From: Peribacillus frigoritolerans
Lineage (GTDB): Bacteria > Bacillota > Bacilli > Bacillales > DSM-1321
NCBI RefSeq assembly: GCF_030676415.1
Contig: NZ_JAUUTW010000013.1
Location: 62,001 to 126,000, forward strand
Reading direction: 5' to 3'
Length of the DNA stretch: 64,000 nt
Shown here: one piece after another, positions 24,463 to 33,893 of the stretch
Layout of the letters: every line of letters starts with the position of its first letter
Numbering within the stretch: position 1 is the stretch's first letter
Made by a program: the position numbers and the translations under genes
The notes under the pieces: model-generated
The model's database searches: none
Told to the model about the DNA's origin: nothing
Seen by the model: the letters and a program-made list of their open reading frames with translations, nothing else

Positions 24463-25377
24463 TTAGTGGATATCTTTTTTCTTGAATCGACCGCCTCGAA
24501 CTTCCGCGATATCCCCTACGGCAAGAAATGCAGATGGATCGAAGCTTTTGACTATCTCTTTAAGTTTAGCTTCCTCAAGCCTGTTTATTACACAAAAGAT
24601 GACTTTTTTATCATCACCAGAATAAGCACCTTCGCCAGCTAAAAAGGTTACGCCCCGTCCAAGGCGATTCATTATGGCTTCGCCGATATCATTAAATTCA
24701 TCACTGATAATCCAAACAAATTTGGATTCGTCCAAACCTGCGATGACGATATCCATCGTTTTATATGCCACGAAGTAAGCTATGATCGAATACATGGCAC
24801 GATCCCACGAGAAAACGAAGCCCGCACTGCCAAGGATGAATAAATTAAAAAACATCACGATCTCCCCAACGGAAAAGGGGATCTTCTTGCTAGCGAGTAT
24901 GGCAAGTATTTCTGTACCATCCAATGAGCCGCCATATCGAATGACCATTCCAACACCAATGCCAAGAATCATTCCGCCGAAAGCGGACGCTAGGAGGATA
25001 TCTTGAGTGAAAGCTGGTACATGATGAAGCAATGTAGTGGTAATGGAAAGGACCAAAATTCCATAAAGAGTAGATAATGCGAAGGTTTTTCCGATCTGTT
25101 TATACCCGATGAAAAAGAAAGGAAGATTTAAAACGAAAAGAAAAATTCCGAGTTTCCATCCAGTGATGTACGATAACATAATCGATATACCCGTTATGCC
25201 CCCGTCGATTACGTTATTCGGCACTAAAAAAATCTCGAGGCCGACTGCCATCAAAACCGCACCGATTGTAATTAATAGACCTCTCTGTAATATTTGTCTC
25301 AGTGTTAATTTTTTATGCTGTGTCTTCTTTTGCATAATTTCTGTTGTACTTGCACCTGCCAGGTCTGACATAATCAT
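24463..25377 (-). CDS. YitT-family membrane protein (DUF161/DUF2179)
   Basis: This is a 304-residue protein with five to six membrane helices in the first 200 residues and the family motif NNVIDGGITGISIMLSY in the first third. A cytosolic DUF2179 domain closes it (KFVWIISDEFNDIGEAIMNR..., ending DPSAFLAVGDIAEVRGGRF). Its function in Bacillus is unknown. I start at the ATG at 25377, with AAGGAG 8 nt upstream; an ATG six nt later is also possible. Inverted copies of TATAGGTT flank its probable -10. It diverges from the sensor kinase. Confidence 0.85.
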   Translation of the reverse strand: MIMSDLAGASTTEIMQKKTQHKKLTLRQILQRGLLITIGAVLMAVGLEIFLVPNNVIDGGITGISIMLSYITGWKLGIFLFVLNLPFFFIGYKQIGKTFALSTLYGILVLSITTTLLHHVPAFTQDILLASAFGGMILGIGVGMVIRYGGSLDGTEILAILASKKIPFSVGEIVMFFNLFILGSAGFVFSWDRAMYSIIAYFVAYKTMDIVIAGLDESKFVWIISDEFNDIGEAIMNRLGRGVTFLAGEGAYSGDDKKVIFCVINRLEEAKLKEIVKSFDPSAFLAVGDIAEVRGGRFKKKDIH

Positions 25378-25750
25378 GCCCCCCACTCCTTCTCTCTATA
25401 TAGGTTCTATTTAATTATAAACCTATAGGTATAAGTAAATAAAGAAATTAACATTCTTGATTAATATATTCCTGTATAATTATTTTTGTTATTGATAATG
25501 TCCTGCAATGATGAAGCAGGGTTGTGAAAGCTTGTCATTACCATGTATTCCTATTCTACTCCATATAAAACAATAGTATTTCTAATGTTATTGATTTTTA
25601 TGAAAGAAACCTGCATTTTCTTGAGATATGGGGTGCACCGAAAGAATCAGTGTGTAAATATAGGAGTAAGGAAATAAAAAACCTTTGAGGTACTATGAAT
25701 TTCCATTACAATATAGGAAAATAGAACGTTTGAGGTGATCAAGTAAAAAA
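25378..25750. other. Divergent control region of the yitT-like and kinase genes
   Basis: The yitT-like gene has a minus-strand TATAAT (25419-25414). It is flanked by TATAGGTT (25399-25406) and AACCTATAGGT (25420-25430), giving overlapping inverted repeats and a 10-bp palindrome ACCTATAGGT. The rest, up to the kinase gene, holds nothing I recognise. Confidence 0.45.
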
Positions 25751-27883
25751 ATGGAACAATCAATTGTGGCATCAAATCCTGTTCTCTTTATGATAGCAGT
25801 ACTTTTGATAATAATGGCGTGTTATACGGCGTTGGATTTACTGACAACATTACTGACGATAGAGAGATATAAACGCCTAGTGTATATAGGGAGCAGCTGC
25901 TCTATGGGTGTGGCTATTTGGACGCTTAATTTTGTGGTCATATTCACCCTCGATAATTCAGGAATGGGAGCATACAACTTTTCTACAATAATTTTTTCGT
26001 TAGCATTAGCGATCGCTCTCGCAGGGGTTGGGTTATTGGCCATATCGTATAAAACACAAGTCCTGCAAATTGTTTTTTGCGGCTTCATGTTTACGATGGC
26101 TATATTATCTAATTATATAATGGGAACATCTTCTTTAAACCACTCTTTGCACTTTAGCCCATTGTCAGTCTTAAGTACGCTTTTCAGTATCTTTATTTTA
26201 TTTGTAGCAGCACTTGCAATATTATTTTATTTTAATAAATTAAGTCAATCTTCACTAAAGCCAGTCAGTACTCTCATGATGAGTGGGGCAATCATTGAAG
26301 GCTATTATCTTTTTTTGAGAGTGTTACCAATGAACGCGAAAAATGAAACGGGTGAATTTGTTCCACTCACTCCAATTATGCTTTATCTTACATGCTTCGT
26401 TTCATTATTCATCCTTGCCAGCTTGATAGCTTCAAGTACGATCGTTGGCCGGCGGTTAGCAAAAAGTGATAATACTGTGAGCGATATCCGTTATGCTTTA
26501 GATCAATCGGCGATCGTCGCCATCACGGATGCAAAAGGAATCATTACATATGTTAACGAAAAATTCCTGGAAATATCACAATATGAAAAACATGAACTAA
26601 TAGGGAAAAATCATTCCATAATCAATTCTGGTTATCATGCAAAAGAATTTTTCACTGACTTATGGCTAACGATCAGCCAAGGCAAAACATGGCATGGTGA
26701 AATATGCAATCGGTCTAAAGATGGTAATGTTTATTGGGTGGATACAACTATCGTTCCTTTTATGAAAAAGGGTAAACCATATCAATATATTTCCATCCGT
26801 TCGGATATTTCCAGTCGTAAAAAAGCAGAAAATGCTTTAAAGGGGTCGATCAAGGAACTAGAAGATATGCATTATGCCATCAACCAATCCTTGATTGTGG
26901 CGATTACCGATGATAAAGGAGTCATTATCGAAGTGAATGAAAAGTTCTCAGAGGTTTCCGGTTATGGGAGAGGTGAATTGATAGGCCAGACCCATAAGAT
27001 AGTTAATTCTGGATACCACACAAAGGAATTCTTTGAACAAATGTGGAAGACCGTCCATGAACGGAAAGTTTGGAAAGGTGAAATTAGAAACAAGGCGAAA
27101 GACGGCAGTTTTTATTGGGTCGATACAACAATTGTTCCATTTTTCAGCGAACAAGGAAAGCCATTTCAGTTTTTGGCACTTAGATATGACATAACTGAGC
27201 GTAAACAATCGGAAGAGATGCTCCATCGGCAGGATAAATTAGCCTCTGTCGGTCAGCTTGCTGCTGGGGTCGCACATGAAATACGGAATCCGCTGACCTC
27301 CATGAAAGGGTATACGGAATTTTTGCAATTGGATGAATCGGACAAAAATAAACAAGAATATCTGGAAATAATCATGGATGAAATCAACCGTGTGAATGAG
27401 ATAGTTGAAGAGTTCTTACAATTGGCCAAACCACAGGCCTTAATTTTGGAAACGAAGAATCTTGTGCCGATCATTCAAAACGTTGTATCTTTGACGGAGT
27501 TTGAAGCCAGGAAGAAGAACATCACGCTGATTTCGGATTGTAATGACGAAGAAATCCTCGTTCGTTGTGATGAGAATCGATTAAAACAAGTCATCTTGAA
27601 CTTCATTAAAAATGGTATGGAAGCCATGCCTGACGGTGGGTTCATAAAAGTCATTACTGAACTTAAAGAGGATAAAGTGCATATATCGATTACCGACACA
27701 GGAATTGGGATGCCGCCAGAGCAGCTTAAGAGACTGGGAGAACCATTTTTCACAACGAAAAAATCTGGTAATGGGTTAGGTCTCATGATCAGCTTTAAAA
27801 TCATAGAAAGCCATTTGGGAAATGTCTTTGTCGAGAGCGAGGTCAATAAAGGTACAGTCTTTAAAATCGTGCTCCCTATTTAG
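25751..27883 (+). CDS. Double-PAS sensor histidine kinase (sporulation-kinase type)
   Basis: This is a 710-residue kinase with seven or eight membrane helices (residues 10-235) that recall a degenerate MHYT sensor. Two PAS-PAC units follow (starting SAIVAITDAKGIITYVNEKF and SLIVAITDDKGVIIEVNEKF), each with an 'NSGYH..EFF...W..' signature. Next come a HisKA domain with the phospho-His in GVAHEIRNPL (near residue 508) and an HATPase with NFIKNGMEAM, DTGIGMP and GNGLGLMI. No receiver or response regulator is adjacent. This matches Kin-type orphan kinases that feed the Spo0F/Spo0A phosphorelay; that role is inferred. GAGGTGAT precedes the ATG. Confidence 0.85.
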   Translation: MEQSIVASNPVLFMIAVLLIIMACYTALDLLTTLLTIERYKRLVYIGSSCSMGVAIWTLNFVVIFTLDNSGMGAYNFSTIIFSLALAIALAGVGLLAISYKTQVLQIVFCGFMFTMAILSNYIMGTSSLNHSLHFSPLSVLSTLFSIFILFVAALAILFYFNKLSQSSLKPVSTLMMSGAIIEGYYLFLRVLPMNAKNETGEFVPLTPIMLYLTCFVSLFILASLIASSTIVGRRLAKSDNTVSDIRYALDQSAIVAITDAKGIITYVNEKFLEISQYEKHELIGKNHSIINSGYHAKEFFTDLWLTISQGKTWHGEICNRSKDGNVYWVDTTIVPFMKKGKPYQYISIRSDISSRKKAENALKGSIKELEDMHYAINQSLIVAITDDKGVIIEVNEKFSEVSGYGRGELIGQTHKIVNSGYHTKEFFEQMWKTVHERKVWKGEIRNKAKDGSFYWVDTTIVPFFSEQGKPFQFLALRYDITERKQSEEMLHRQDKLASVGQLAAGVAHEIRNPLTSMKGYTEFLQLDESDKNKQEYLEIIMDEINRVNEIVEEFLQLAKPQALILETKNLVPIIQNVVSLTEFEARKKNITLISDCNDEEILVRCDENRLKQVILNFIKNGMEAMPDGGFIKVITELKEDKVHISITDTGIGMPPEQLKRLGEPFFTTKKSGNGLGLMISFKIIESHLGNVFVESEVNKGTVFKIVLPI

Positions 27884-27936
27884 AATGCCTGATAGGAAGC
27901 ATTGAAAAAATCAACAACTTTGTAAAAGATGTCTGC

Positions 27937-29148
27937 ATGGGGGAACTGGATTTGGAAAAACAAAAGCATGTCAATATTATTAGCTTGAAGGTATTTTACC
28001 TTTTTTCTTTTTTTGCAGTAGGAAGTTTAACACCGCTATTAAGCGTTTATTTGGCCAATGAGGCAGGATTGTCCGGTATTGAAATAGGTACGATCATGTC
28101 TGTTGGACCGATAGTGATGATCGTTTTTCAACCTTTTTGGGGAATTGTCTGTGATTGGAGCGGGAGACCAGCAAAAATACTTGCGATGACATCGTTGCTG
28201 GCTGGTGTATTCGGTTTAGGCTACTTGCTGTTCGAGCACTATCTACTTATAGTATCCGTCGCAATCGCTTTGGCTATCTTTCAAAGTGCGATAATACCAG
28301 TTTCAGATAGCATCACCCTTCAATATACAACAAAAATCAAATCAAATTATGGGAAAATCCGTTTATTCGGATCACTTGGTTACGGTGTGGCCGTTTTTGT
28401 AATGGGAAAGTTATCTGAATCCTTCATGGGTCCTTCCGTTATATTTTATGCCTTTTTCTTCGGCCTTTTGATCGCGGCTAGTCTGGCTCTTCGTTTGCCC
28501 GAAGAGCCACCTGGGGAAAGGGTGAAGCTTTTCGGTGGAATGAAAGAATTGATCACCATGAAACGTTTTCTTATCTTTCTTGCAATAACGTTCTTACTTT
28601 TTGGTCCTAATCTTGCAAATAATGTATATTATGGTTTGTTTGTCGAGGCAAGAGGCGGGACATATACAGGAATTGGCATTGCGTTCCTTTTAGCTGTATT
28701 ATCGGAAATCCCCTTTATGAGAATCGCAAGTACCTGGATTCATAAGATAGGCCTGCTTCCAATTACCTTATTGGCTGGAACGGCTTCATTGGTCCGCTGG
28801 GTTTTGTACTTTACCGAACCAAGTTTGGCTATCGTATATGTGACTTCGATCATTCAAGGGTTTTCTCTTGGCTTATTCATTCCTGCAGCTTTACAATATA
28901 TCAGGGAAGTTGTCCCTGCACGTATAACAGTAACAGCAATAACGCTTTATTCTGCCATTGGCAATGGATTGGGGAACTGGTTCAGTACCTTCAGCGGCGG
29001 GATAATCTTGGATAAATCAGGAATATATTCAGTCTATTTATTTTATGGTTCACTCACACTGATCGGGATGCTGCTTACAATTTGGCTCATGAGGTTAGAA
29101 AAAAATTTAAGAGTAATGGAAAAACCCATAGGAATATTAGAAAAATGA
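27937..29148 (+). CDS. MFS transporter (nucleoside- or sugar-proton symporter type)
   Basis: This is a 403-residue transporter with twelve likely helices and the short loop motif GIVCDWSGRPAKIL of MFS family members between helices 2 and 3. The first helix reads FSFFAVGSLTPLLSVYLANE, as in the LacY-like/MFS_1-like group. The substrate cannot be told. The ATG at 27937 lacks a clear ribosome site; a TTG at 27952 with GGGGGAA upstream is an alternative. It is followed by a strong terminator and is in line with, but not overlapping, the kinase gene. Confidence 0.85.
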   Translation: MGELDLEKQKHVNIISLKVFYLFSFFAVGSLTPLLSVYLANEAGLSGIEIGTIMSVGPIVMIVFQPFWGIVCDWSGRPAKILAMTSLLAGVFGLGYLLFEHYLLIVSVAIALAIFQSAIIPVSDSITLQYTTKIKSNYGKIRLFGSLGYGVAVFVMGKLSESFMGPSVIFYAFFFGLLIAASLALRLPEEPPGERVKLFGGMKELITMKRFLIFLAITFLLFGPNLANNVYYGLFVEARGGTYTGIGIAFLLAVLSEIPFMRIASTWIHKIGLLPITLLAGTASLVRWVLYFTEPSLAIVYVTSIIQGFSLGLFIPAALQYIREVVPARITVTAITLYSAIGNGLGNWFSTFSGGIILDKSGIYSVYLFYGSLTLIGMLLTIWLMRLEKNLRVMEKPIGILEK

Positions 29149-29173
29149 TGGGAAATATCTTCTAATCCAAAGT

Positions 29174-29214
29174 GAGAGACCTCTTCCACCTATCATGGTG
29201 AAGAGGCCTTTTTT
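29174..29214 (+). terminator. Terminator after the MFS gene
   Basis: CCTCTTCCACC / GGTGAAGAGG arms followed by six T. Confidence 0.75.
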
Positions 29215-29251
29215 ACTTGTCTCTCTACAAGTTTGGGAGAAGGACTGTTAA

Positions 29252-29341
29252 ATGATCAAGCAGATTGAACCCTATTGGCCAAAAAGAGCAGATAAAATCA
29301 AAGGGAATTCCATGGCGGGTCAGGAAACGATTATGCAGTAA
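29252..29341 (+). CDS. Possible 29-residue peptide between two terminators
   Basis: The ATG at 29252 has AAGG 8 nt upstream within GGGAGAAGG. The peptide starts MIKQIEPYWPKRADKIKGNS and ends with GQETIMQ. It has its own terminator (29344-29390) and lies after that of the MFS gene, so it occupies a small transcription unit of its own. It is polar and has no helix long enough for a membrane. Not recognised. Confidence 0.35.
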   Translation: MIKQIEPYWPKRADKIKGNSMAGQETIMQ

Positions 29342-29343
29342 TT

Positions 29344-29390
29344 CAAAAAAAGGCAGAATGGGACTCATTTAATCCCTTTCTGCCTTTTTA
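29344..29390 (+). terminator. Terminator of the small unit
   Basis: AAAAGGCAGAATGGG / CCCTTTCTGCCTTTT arms with T-run. Confidence 0.7.
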
Positions 29391-29492
29391 TTGGTAAGTT
29401 TATAAAAGAAATGCTGTTATCGATTGGGATCTTTAACCAGAACAATCAGTTTTTTGTTTTTGGAAATAATATGATTTAATGGAAGATAGAGA

Positions 29493-30302
29493 ATGAATGG
29501 AAGGGTGAGTGTTTTGAGCAAACCAAAAGTGTTGGCTGCTACCATCGTATCAGCTCTTATCGGACTGTTTTTTTTATTTTGCCTTGGATGGGCGATTATG
29601 GACCATTATGGAAAAGGAACGTCCGATACGGAAGTAATTGAAGAAACCCCCATTAAAAATGATCTTCCTAATGATTTTACGGTAGTGGCGTTAGGCGATT
29701 CATTGACACGTGGCACAGGTGATGAAACAGGGAAAGGCTACGTTGGCCTTGTTGTTGAAGATTTGAAGAGTGAATACAATAGAAAACCAATCATTCATAA
29801 CCTCGGAATTAATGGACAAGTGTCTAAAGAATTGGTGCAGCAAGTGAAACAACCGGAAGTGAAGCGCCAAATCCAGGCAGCTAATGTTATTTTAGTAACA
29901 ATCGGGGGTAATGATTTATTTCAAAAAGGCCAGACGCTGCTAGAATATGATCATGAAGCTATATCTGTATCACAAAAGAATTTCTTGGGAAATTTACATG
30001 AAATTTTTAAAGATATCAATAAAGTCAATGATACAGCTACCATTTTGTTGCTGGGGCTGTATAATCCATTTATAGATTTGGATGAAGACTTTGATACGAA
30101 CCGCATCGTACGGGACTGGAATAATGAAACGGCAGAAGTCGTGGCTCTTTATGAAAATGCAATTTTCGTTCCAACATTTGATTTATTTCAATTGTCGGTC
30201 AATGAGTATTTGTATTCGGACAAATTTCACCCTAATAAGCAGGGTTATCGTTTAATTGCTGATAGAGTTGCTCCTTTAATAAAATGGGAGGATGTGGAAT
30301 GA
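29493..30302 (+). CDS. SGNH/GDSL-type hydrolase, membrane-anchored
   Basis: This 269-residue protein has an N-terminal signal/anchor helix (AATIVSALIGLFFLFCLGW) and a SGNH hydrolase domain. Block I is VVALGDSLTRGTGDE with the nucleophile Ser, block III is TIGGNDLF, and the end motif is YLYSDKFHPNKQGYRLIADR with Asp-x-x-His. It resembles YpmR-type lipases or esterases of the outer face of the membrane. Its stop overlaps the ABC ATPase start (ATGA), so the three genes form one operon. The start may also be the TTG at 29514, which has GGAAGGG upstream. Confidence 0.85.
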   Translation: MNGRVSVLSKPKVLAATIVSALIGLFFLFCLGWAIMDHYGKGTSDTEVIEETPIKNDLPNDFTVVALGDSLTRGTGDETGKGYVGLVVEDLKSEYNRKPIIHNLGINGQVSKELVQQVKQPEVKRQIQAANVILVTIGGNDLFQKGQTLLEYDHEAISVSQKNFLGNLHEIFKDINKVNDTATILLLGLYNPFIDLDEDFDTNRIVRDWNNETAEVVALYENAIFVPTFDLFQLSVNEYLYSDKFHPNKQGYRLIADRVAPLIKWEDVE

Positions 30303-31216
30303 TGAAACAGGTGACATTGTCTGTTAGGGACTTGAGAAAAAAGATTGGCAAAAGGGAAATTATTAAAGGGATAGATTTTGAGCTGAATGAAGGTGAGGTT
30401 TTCGGCTTTTTAGGACCGAATGGAGCAGGTAAGACTACTACGATCCGCATGTTGGTCGGATTGATTAAGCCATCGTCGGGTTCCATCCATATATGTGGGT
30501 ATGATGTTCGTCAGGAATTTACGAAGGCTATGAAGCAAATGGGCTGCATCGTTGAAAATCCAGAGTTATATCCATTTTTGAGCGGCTGGGATAATTTGCT
30601 CCACTTTGCAAGAATGTTACCTGAAGTTGATGAAACAAGAATGATCGAGGTTGTTGAACTCGTCGGTCTGCAAGCGAGAATTCACGATAAAGTGAAGACC
30701 TATTCGTTAGGTATGAGGCAGCGTTTAGGAATCGCGCAGGCAATGCTGAACAGGCCTAAGCTGTTAATTTTGGATGAACCGACTAACGGTCTAGATCCTG
30801 CCGGAATCCGTGAAATGCGACAATTCATCAGGAAGTTGGCTGAAGAAAAAGGTATGAGTGTTTTGGTTTCTTCACACTTATTAGGTGAAATACAGCAACT
30901 TTGTGACCGGGTCGCAATTATTAAAGGTGGGGAAATTATCAAAACAGATACAGTGGAAAGCTTATTATCCACGCAGGAGCGGATAATTTGGCGGGTGGAA
31001 CCTATTCAAAAGGGAGTGGAAATTCTTAGAAGCTTCACCGATATTACCCTGGATCAAAAATATATCATTACAGCTTATGATGAACTCAAAACACCCGAAT
31101 GGAATGCTGCACTTAACCAAGCAGGGGTGAGGGTGCATGAAATGAATCGAAAGCTCCCGGGATTGGAAGAGTTGTTTTTGCAGGTTACCGGTGTCGGAGG
31201 TGCAGGCATTGAATAA
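30299..31216 (+). CDS. ABC transporter ATP-binding subunit
   Basis: This is a 305-residue ATPase with Walker A GPNGAGKT (39-46), Q-loop, signature SLGMRQR, Walker B LLILDEPTNGLDPAG and the H-loop SSHLLGEI. A C-terminal extension of about 85 residues is typical of the BcrA/CcmA type that pairs with ABC-2 permeases. The ATG at 30299 overlaps the hydrolase stop and has GGGAGG 7 nt before it. It powers the permease encoded next. Cargo unknown; such pairs often export lipids or peptides or give resistance. Confidence 0.92.
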   Translation: MMKQVTLSVRDLRKKIGKREIIKGIDFELNEGEVFGFLGPNGAGKTTTIRMLVGLIKPSSGSIHICGYDVRQEFTKAMKQMGCIVENPELYPFLSGWDNLLHFARMLPEVDETRMIEVVELVGLQARIHDKVKTYSLGMRQRLGIAQAMLNRPKLLILDEPTNGLDPAGIREMRQFIRKLAEEKGMSVLVSSHLLGEIQQLCDRVAIIKGGEIIKTDTVESLLSTQERIIWRVEPIQKGVEILRSFTDITLDQKYIITAYDELKTPEWNAALNQAGVRVHEMNRKLPGLEELFLQVTGVGGAGIE

Positions 31217-32189
31217 CTTGGTCCAAAATGAAATGATGAAGTTGTTGGCAAAGAAACGGCTAATCATAATCGGAATCATCGTTGGAATTTTAGTGCTGAT
31301 GTTTACATATGCCCAATATAAACAAGTGGAAGAGCAGCGGGAGAAGTTGGGAACGGATGATTGGCGTGCAGCGCTTCAGCAGCAAATCATTGATACTCAA
31401 AATCGATTGGGCTCGAATAGGATGCTGGATGAGTGGCGTGAACAGCTGCAAGTTAGTCTGAAGCAGCAGCAATATTATCTCGATCATGATATCAATCCCT
31501 CAGAACCAGGCGCAGCCACCTTTACACGCATGTTTTTGGAAAATGCAATTGATTTGTTCATTCCGCTGTTGATCATGATTGTGGCGAGTGATTTGGTTTC
31601 TTCCGAAAATAGTCAAGGCACGATCAAGCTTCTGCTGACAAGGCCAGTGGAGCGCTGGAAAATCTTATTTAGCAAATATGTAACATTATTATTATCGGTT
31701 TCGATTATCGTGGCGATGACAGCCTTATTGTCTTACCTTTTATCAGGAATCGTTTTCGGATATCAAGGATGGGGGGCCCCCGTAATAACCGGATTCGAAT
31801 TGAATGGTGCTGATGTGGATGTCAGTCAGGTAAGGTTAGTTGAGCAATGGAAATTCCTATTCATGGATTTGGGACTTGTCTGGCTGGTGGCGGTTGTTGT
31901 AGGGACCCTTTCTTTCATGCTTTCGGTTTTAGTGAGAAGCACCCCTGCAGGCATGGGCATCATGCTGGCTGCATTGATTTCCGGGGCTATATTGAACAAT
32001 ATGGTTTCATCATGGGAATCAGCGAAATATTTCTTTATGGTGAATTTGAAGTTGACCGCTTATATTAGCGGGACGGCTCCGCCGATAGAAGGGATGACTT
32101 TATTATCCTCCGTCATCACTCTGCTCGTTTGGTGGGCACTTGCTTTAATTGTATCCTTTACAGTATTTACGCGGAGGGATGTATACTGA
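31209..32189 (+). CDS. ABC-2 type transporter permease
   Basis: This 326-residue permease has a long N-terminal helix, a charged extracytoplasmic coiled loop (about residues 40-105, rich in Gln/Glu) and five further helices. It is of the ABC-2 type with the usual SSENSQGTIKLLLTRPVERW motif. I choose the TTG start at 31209 (with GGAGGTG 6 nt before it), which overlaps the ATPase stop by 8 nt. It is the partner of the ATPase. Downstream lies an intergenic repeat, not a clear terminator. Confidence 0.9.
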   Translation: MNNLVQNEMMKLLAKKRLIIIGIIVGILVLMFTYAQYKQVEEQREKLGTDDWRAALQQQIIDTQNRLGSNRMLDEWREQLQVSLKQQQYYLDHDINPSEPGAATFTRMFLENAIDLFIPLLIMIVASDLVSSENSQGTIKLLLTRPVERWKILFSKYVTLLLSVSIIVAMTALLSYLLSGIVFGYQGWGAPVITGFELNGADVDVSQVRLVEQWKFLFMDLGLVWLVAVVVGTLSFMLSVLVRSTPAGMGIMLAALISGAILNNMVSSWESAKYFFMVNLKLTAYISGTAPPIEGMTLLSSVITLLVWWALALIVSFTVFTRRDVY

Positions 32190-32241
32190 GAAACAGCCTA
32201 TATAACTTATAAGTTGTTACAGTTTGTTGACAAAAGGGGTA

Positions 32242-32418
32242 CGGAACTGTCGCACCCGGGTTTAACTGGCTAGCCGAGTCCCCAAAGATGCTTGCGGCGA
32301 GAAGCTTGGCAGACAATCGGAGGAAAGGAAGCGGGTTTCTGAAATCATCTGCAACTTTTTGGAAAATAAAAAACTATAGGCAAACTCGCTTATTCTTCGA
32401 ATTTGTCTACTGTCTGAA
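32242..32418. repeat. Intergenic repeat, subfamily B, copy 2 (diverged)
   Basis: It shares AACTGGCTAGCCGAG, AAGCTTGGCAGACAATCGG, GGAAGCGGGTTTCTGAAATC and the end ATTTGTCTACTGTCTG with copies at 15010 and 62730. It is more diverged than they are. The stretch 32190-32241 and the piece up to 32506 hold no gene. Confidence 0.65.
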
Positions 32419-32506
32419 ACAGCCTATATAAATTATAGGTTGTTTTTTATTTTCCCGTACAGGGTATCCTTTAAAAAACAGTATGTTCAAAATAGGAGGG
32501 GTATAA

Positions 32507-33345
32507 ATGGATGATAATCATTTGAATGAAAAATGGATGCCGATGACTTCAGTATCCAGTGGAGATGTACAGATTATAAATGAGGATATATATATTGTCT
32601 GTCCGTCCAAATCGTAAATGTAATTTTTGTAAGGTCACCCAAAGATGATAAATGGGTATTGATAGATGCAGGGATGCCACGTTCAGCAGAAGTAATAAAG
32701 AAAACTGCTGAAGACATATACGGGCCACAAAATCCACCTGCTGCCATTATTTTGACACATGGACATTTCGATCATGTTGGCGCACTGATTGAGTTAATGG
32801 AGTATTGGAAGGCTCCTGTTTATGCTCATATTAAAGAAATGCCTTATTTAACTGGACAGGAAAATTATCCCGAACCGGATCCTACTGTTGAAGGGGGAAT
32901 GGTCGCAAAAATTTCATGGGTATTTCCAAATGAGGGAATCAACCTTGATGAAAAAGTTCAGCCATTGCCTGATGATCATAGTGTTCCCGGGCTTTGCGAT
33001 TGGAAATGGGTTCACACCCCTGGTCATTCAAAAGGACATATTTCTCTTTTTCGTGAAAGTGACCGAAGTTTGATTGCTGGAGATGCTTTTGTGAATGTCA
33101 GGCAAGATTCCCTATACAAGGTTATCACTCAGGAGAAAGAAATAGCAGGCCCGCCGCGGTATTTGACAACCGATTGGGAAGCTGCCAAAGAATCGGTAAA
33201 GTTATTGGAAAGTCTGAAGCCGGCTGTTGCGATAACGGGACACGGGTATCCTGTTGAAGGGCAAGAACTGGAAATGGGTTTAGCAATGCTTGCAAAGGAA
33301 TTCGATTCATTAGCTAAACCGGATCACGGGAAATATGTGGAATGA
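32507..33345 (+). pseudogene. MBL-fold metallo-hydrolase with a frameshift in an AT tract
   Basis: The gene opens at an ATG with AGGAGGGG before it (MDDNHLNEKWMPMTSVSSGD...), but the frame stops at 32619. The rest is intact in another frame and runs to 33345: VNVIFVRSPKDDKW, LIDAGMPRSA, metal motif THGHFDHVG, HTPGHSKGH, GDAF and the final TGHGYP His. The switch between frames lies in the (AT)5 run at 32586-32595; removing one AT restores one frame through 'EDIYCLSVQIVNVIF'. So either the strain has a natural dinucleotide slip, or the assembly does. A shorter protein could start at 32659. Substrate unknown. Confidence 0.8.
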
Positions 33346-33419
33346 AGCGTATTTCATGAATAATTTCTCTTCAGAAGTCCAAAATAAACAAGCAACTTAT
33401 GAAAAATGGAGGGATATCC

Positions 33420-33851
33420 GTGACTAAATTAAGAGATATCATGACAACAGATGTGGACTGCTGCACTGCGGAAGATAATATATATGAAGCAGCAGTCAAA
33501 ATGAAGAATGATGATGTTGGTGTCATTCCTGTATTGGAGAATAACCATTTAATTGGTGTCATTACAGACAGGGATATCGTCATTCGCTGCGTTGCCGAGA
33601 AAAAGCCGAATTCGACTAGAATTACCGATGTCATTTCCACCAATCTTGTGACAGGCACACCTGATATGTCAGTGGAAGAAGCTGAGGAGTTAATGGCTAC
33701 CGAACAAATCAGAAGGCTCCCTATCATTGAGAATGACAAGCTGGTCGGAGTCGTGGCATTAGGTGATCTTGCTGTACACCAACAGACAAATACAATGGCG
33801 GGAAATGCTTTAAGTTCAATTTCCGAGGATAGAGACCAAATACAACACTAA
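33420..33851 (+). CDS. yhcV: Tandem CBS-domain protein (YhcV-like)
   Basis: This is a 143-residue protein made of two CBS domains (about 1-70 and 75-135), with LRDIMTTDVDCCTAEDNIYE and TDRDIVIRC in the first and TGTPDMSVEEAEELMATEQI followed by RRLPIIENDKLVGVVALGD in the second. It probably senses an adenine nucleotide. The GTG at 33420 has GGAGGG 6 nt upstream, which an earlier ATG lacks. The closest B. subtilis match is YhcV. It is a single gene ended by a strong terminator shared with the peptidase gene on the other strand. Confidence 0.82.
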   Translation: MTKLRDIMTTDVDCCTAEDNIYEAAVKMKNDDVGVIPVLENNHLIGVITDRDIVIRCVAEKKPNSTRITDVISTNLVTGTPDMSVEEAEELMATEQIRRLPIIENDKLVGVVALGDLAVHQQTNTMAGNALSSISEDRDQIQH

Positions 33852-33856
33852 AAACA

Positions 33857-33893
33857 AAAACTCTGTTAGCTTTTGCTAACAGAGTTTTTGTTT
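33857..33893. terminator. Bidirectional terminator
   Basis: AACTCTGTTAGC / GCTAACAGAGTT arms with TTTT loop and flanking A- and T-runs. Confidence 0.8.
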
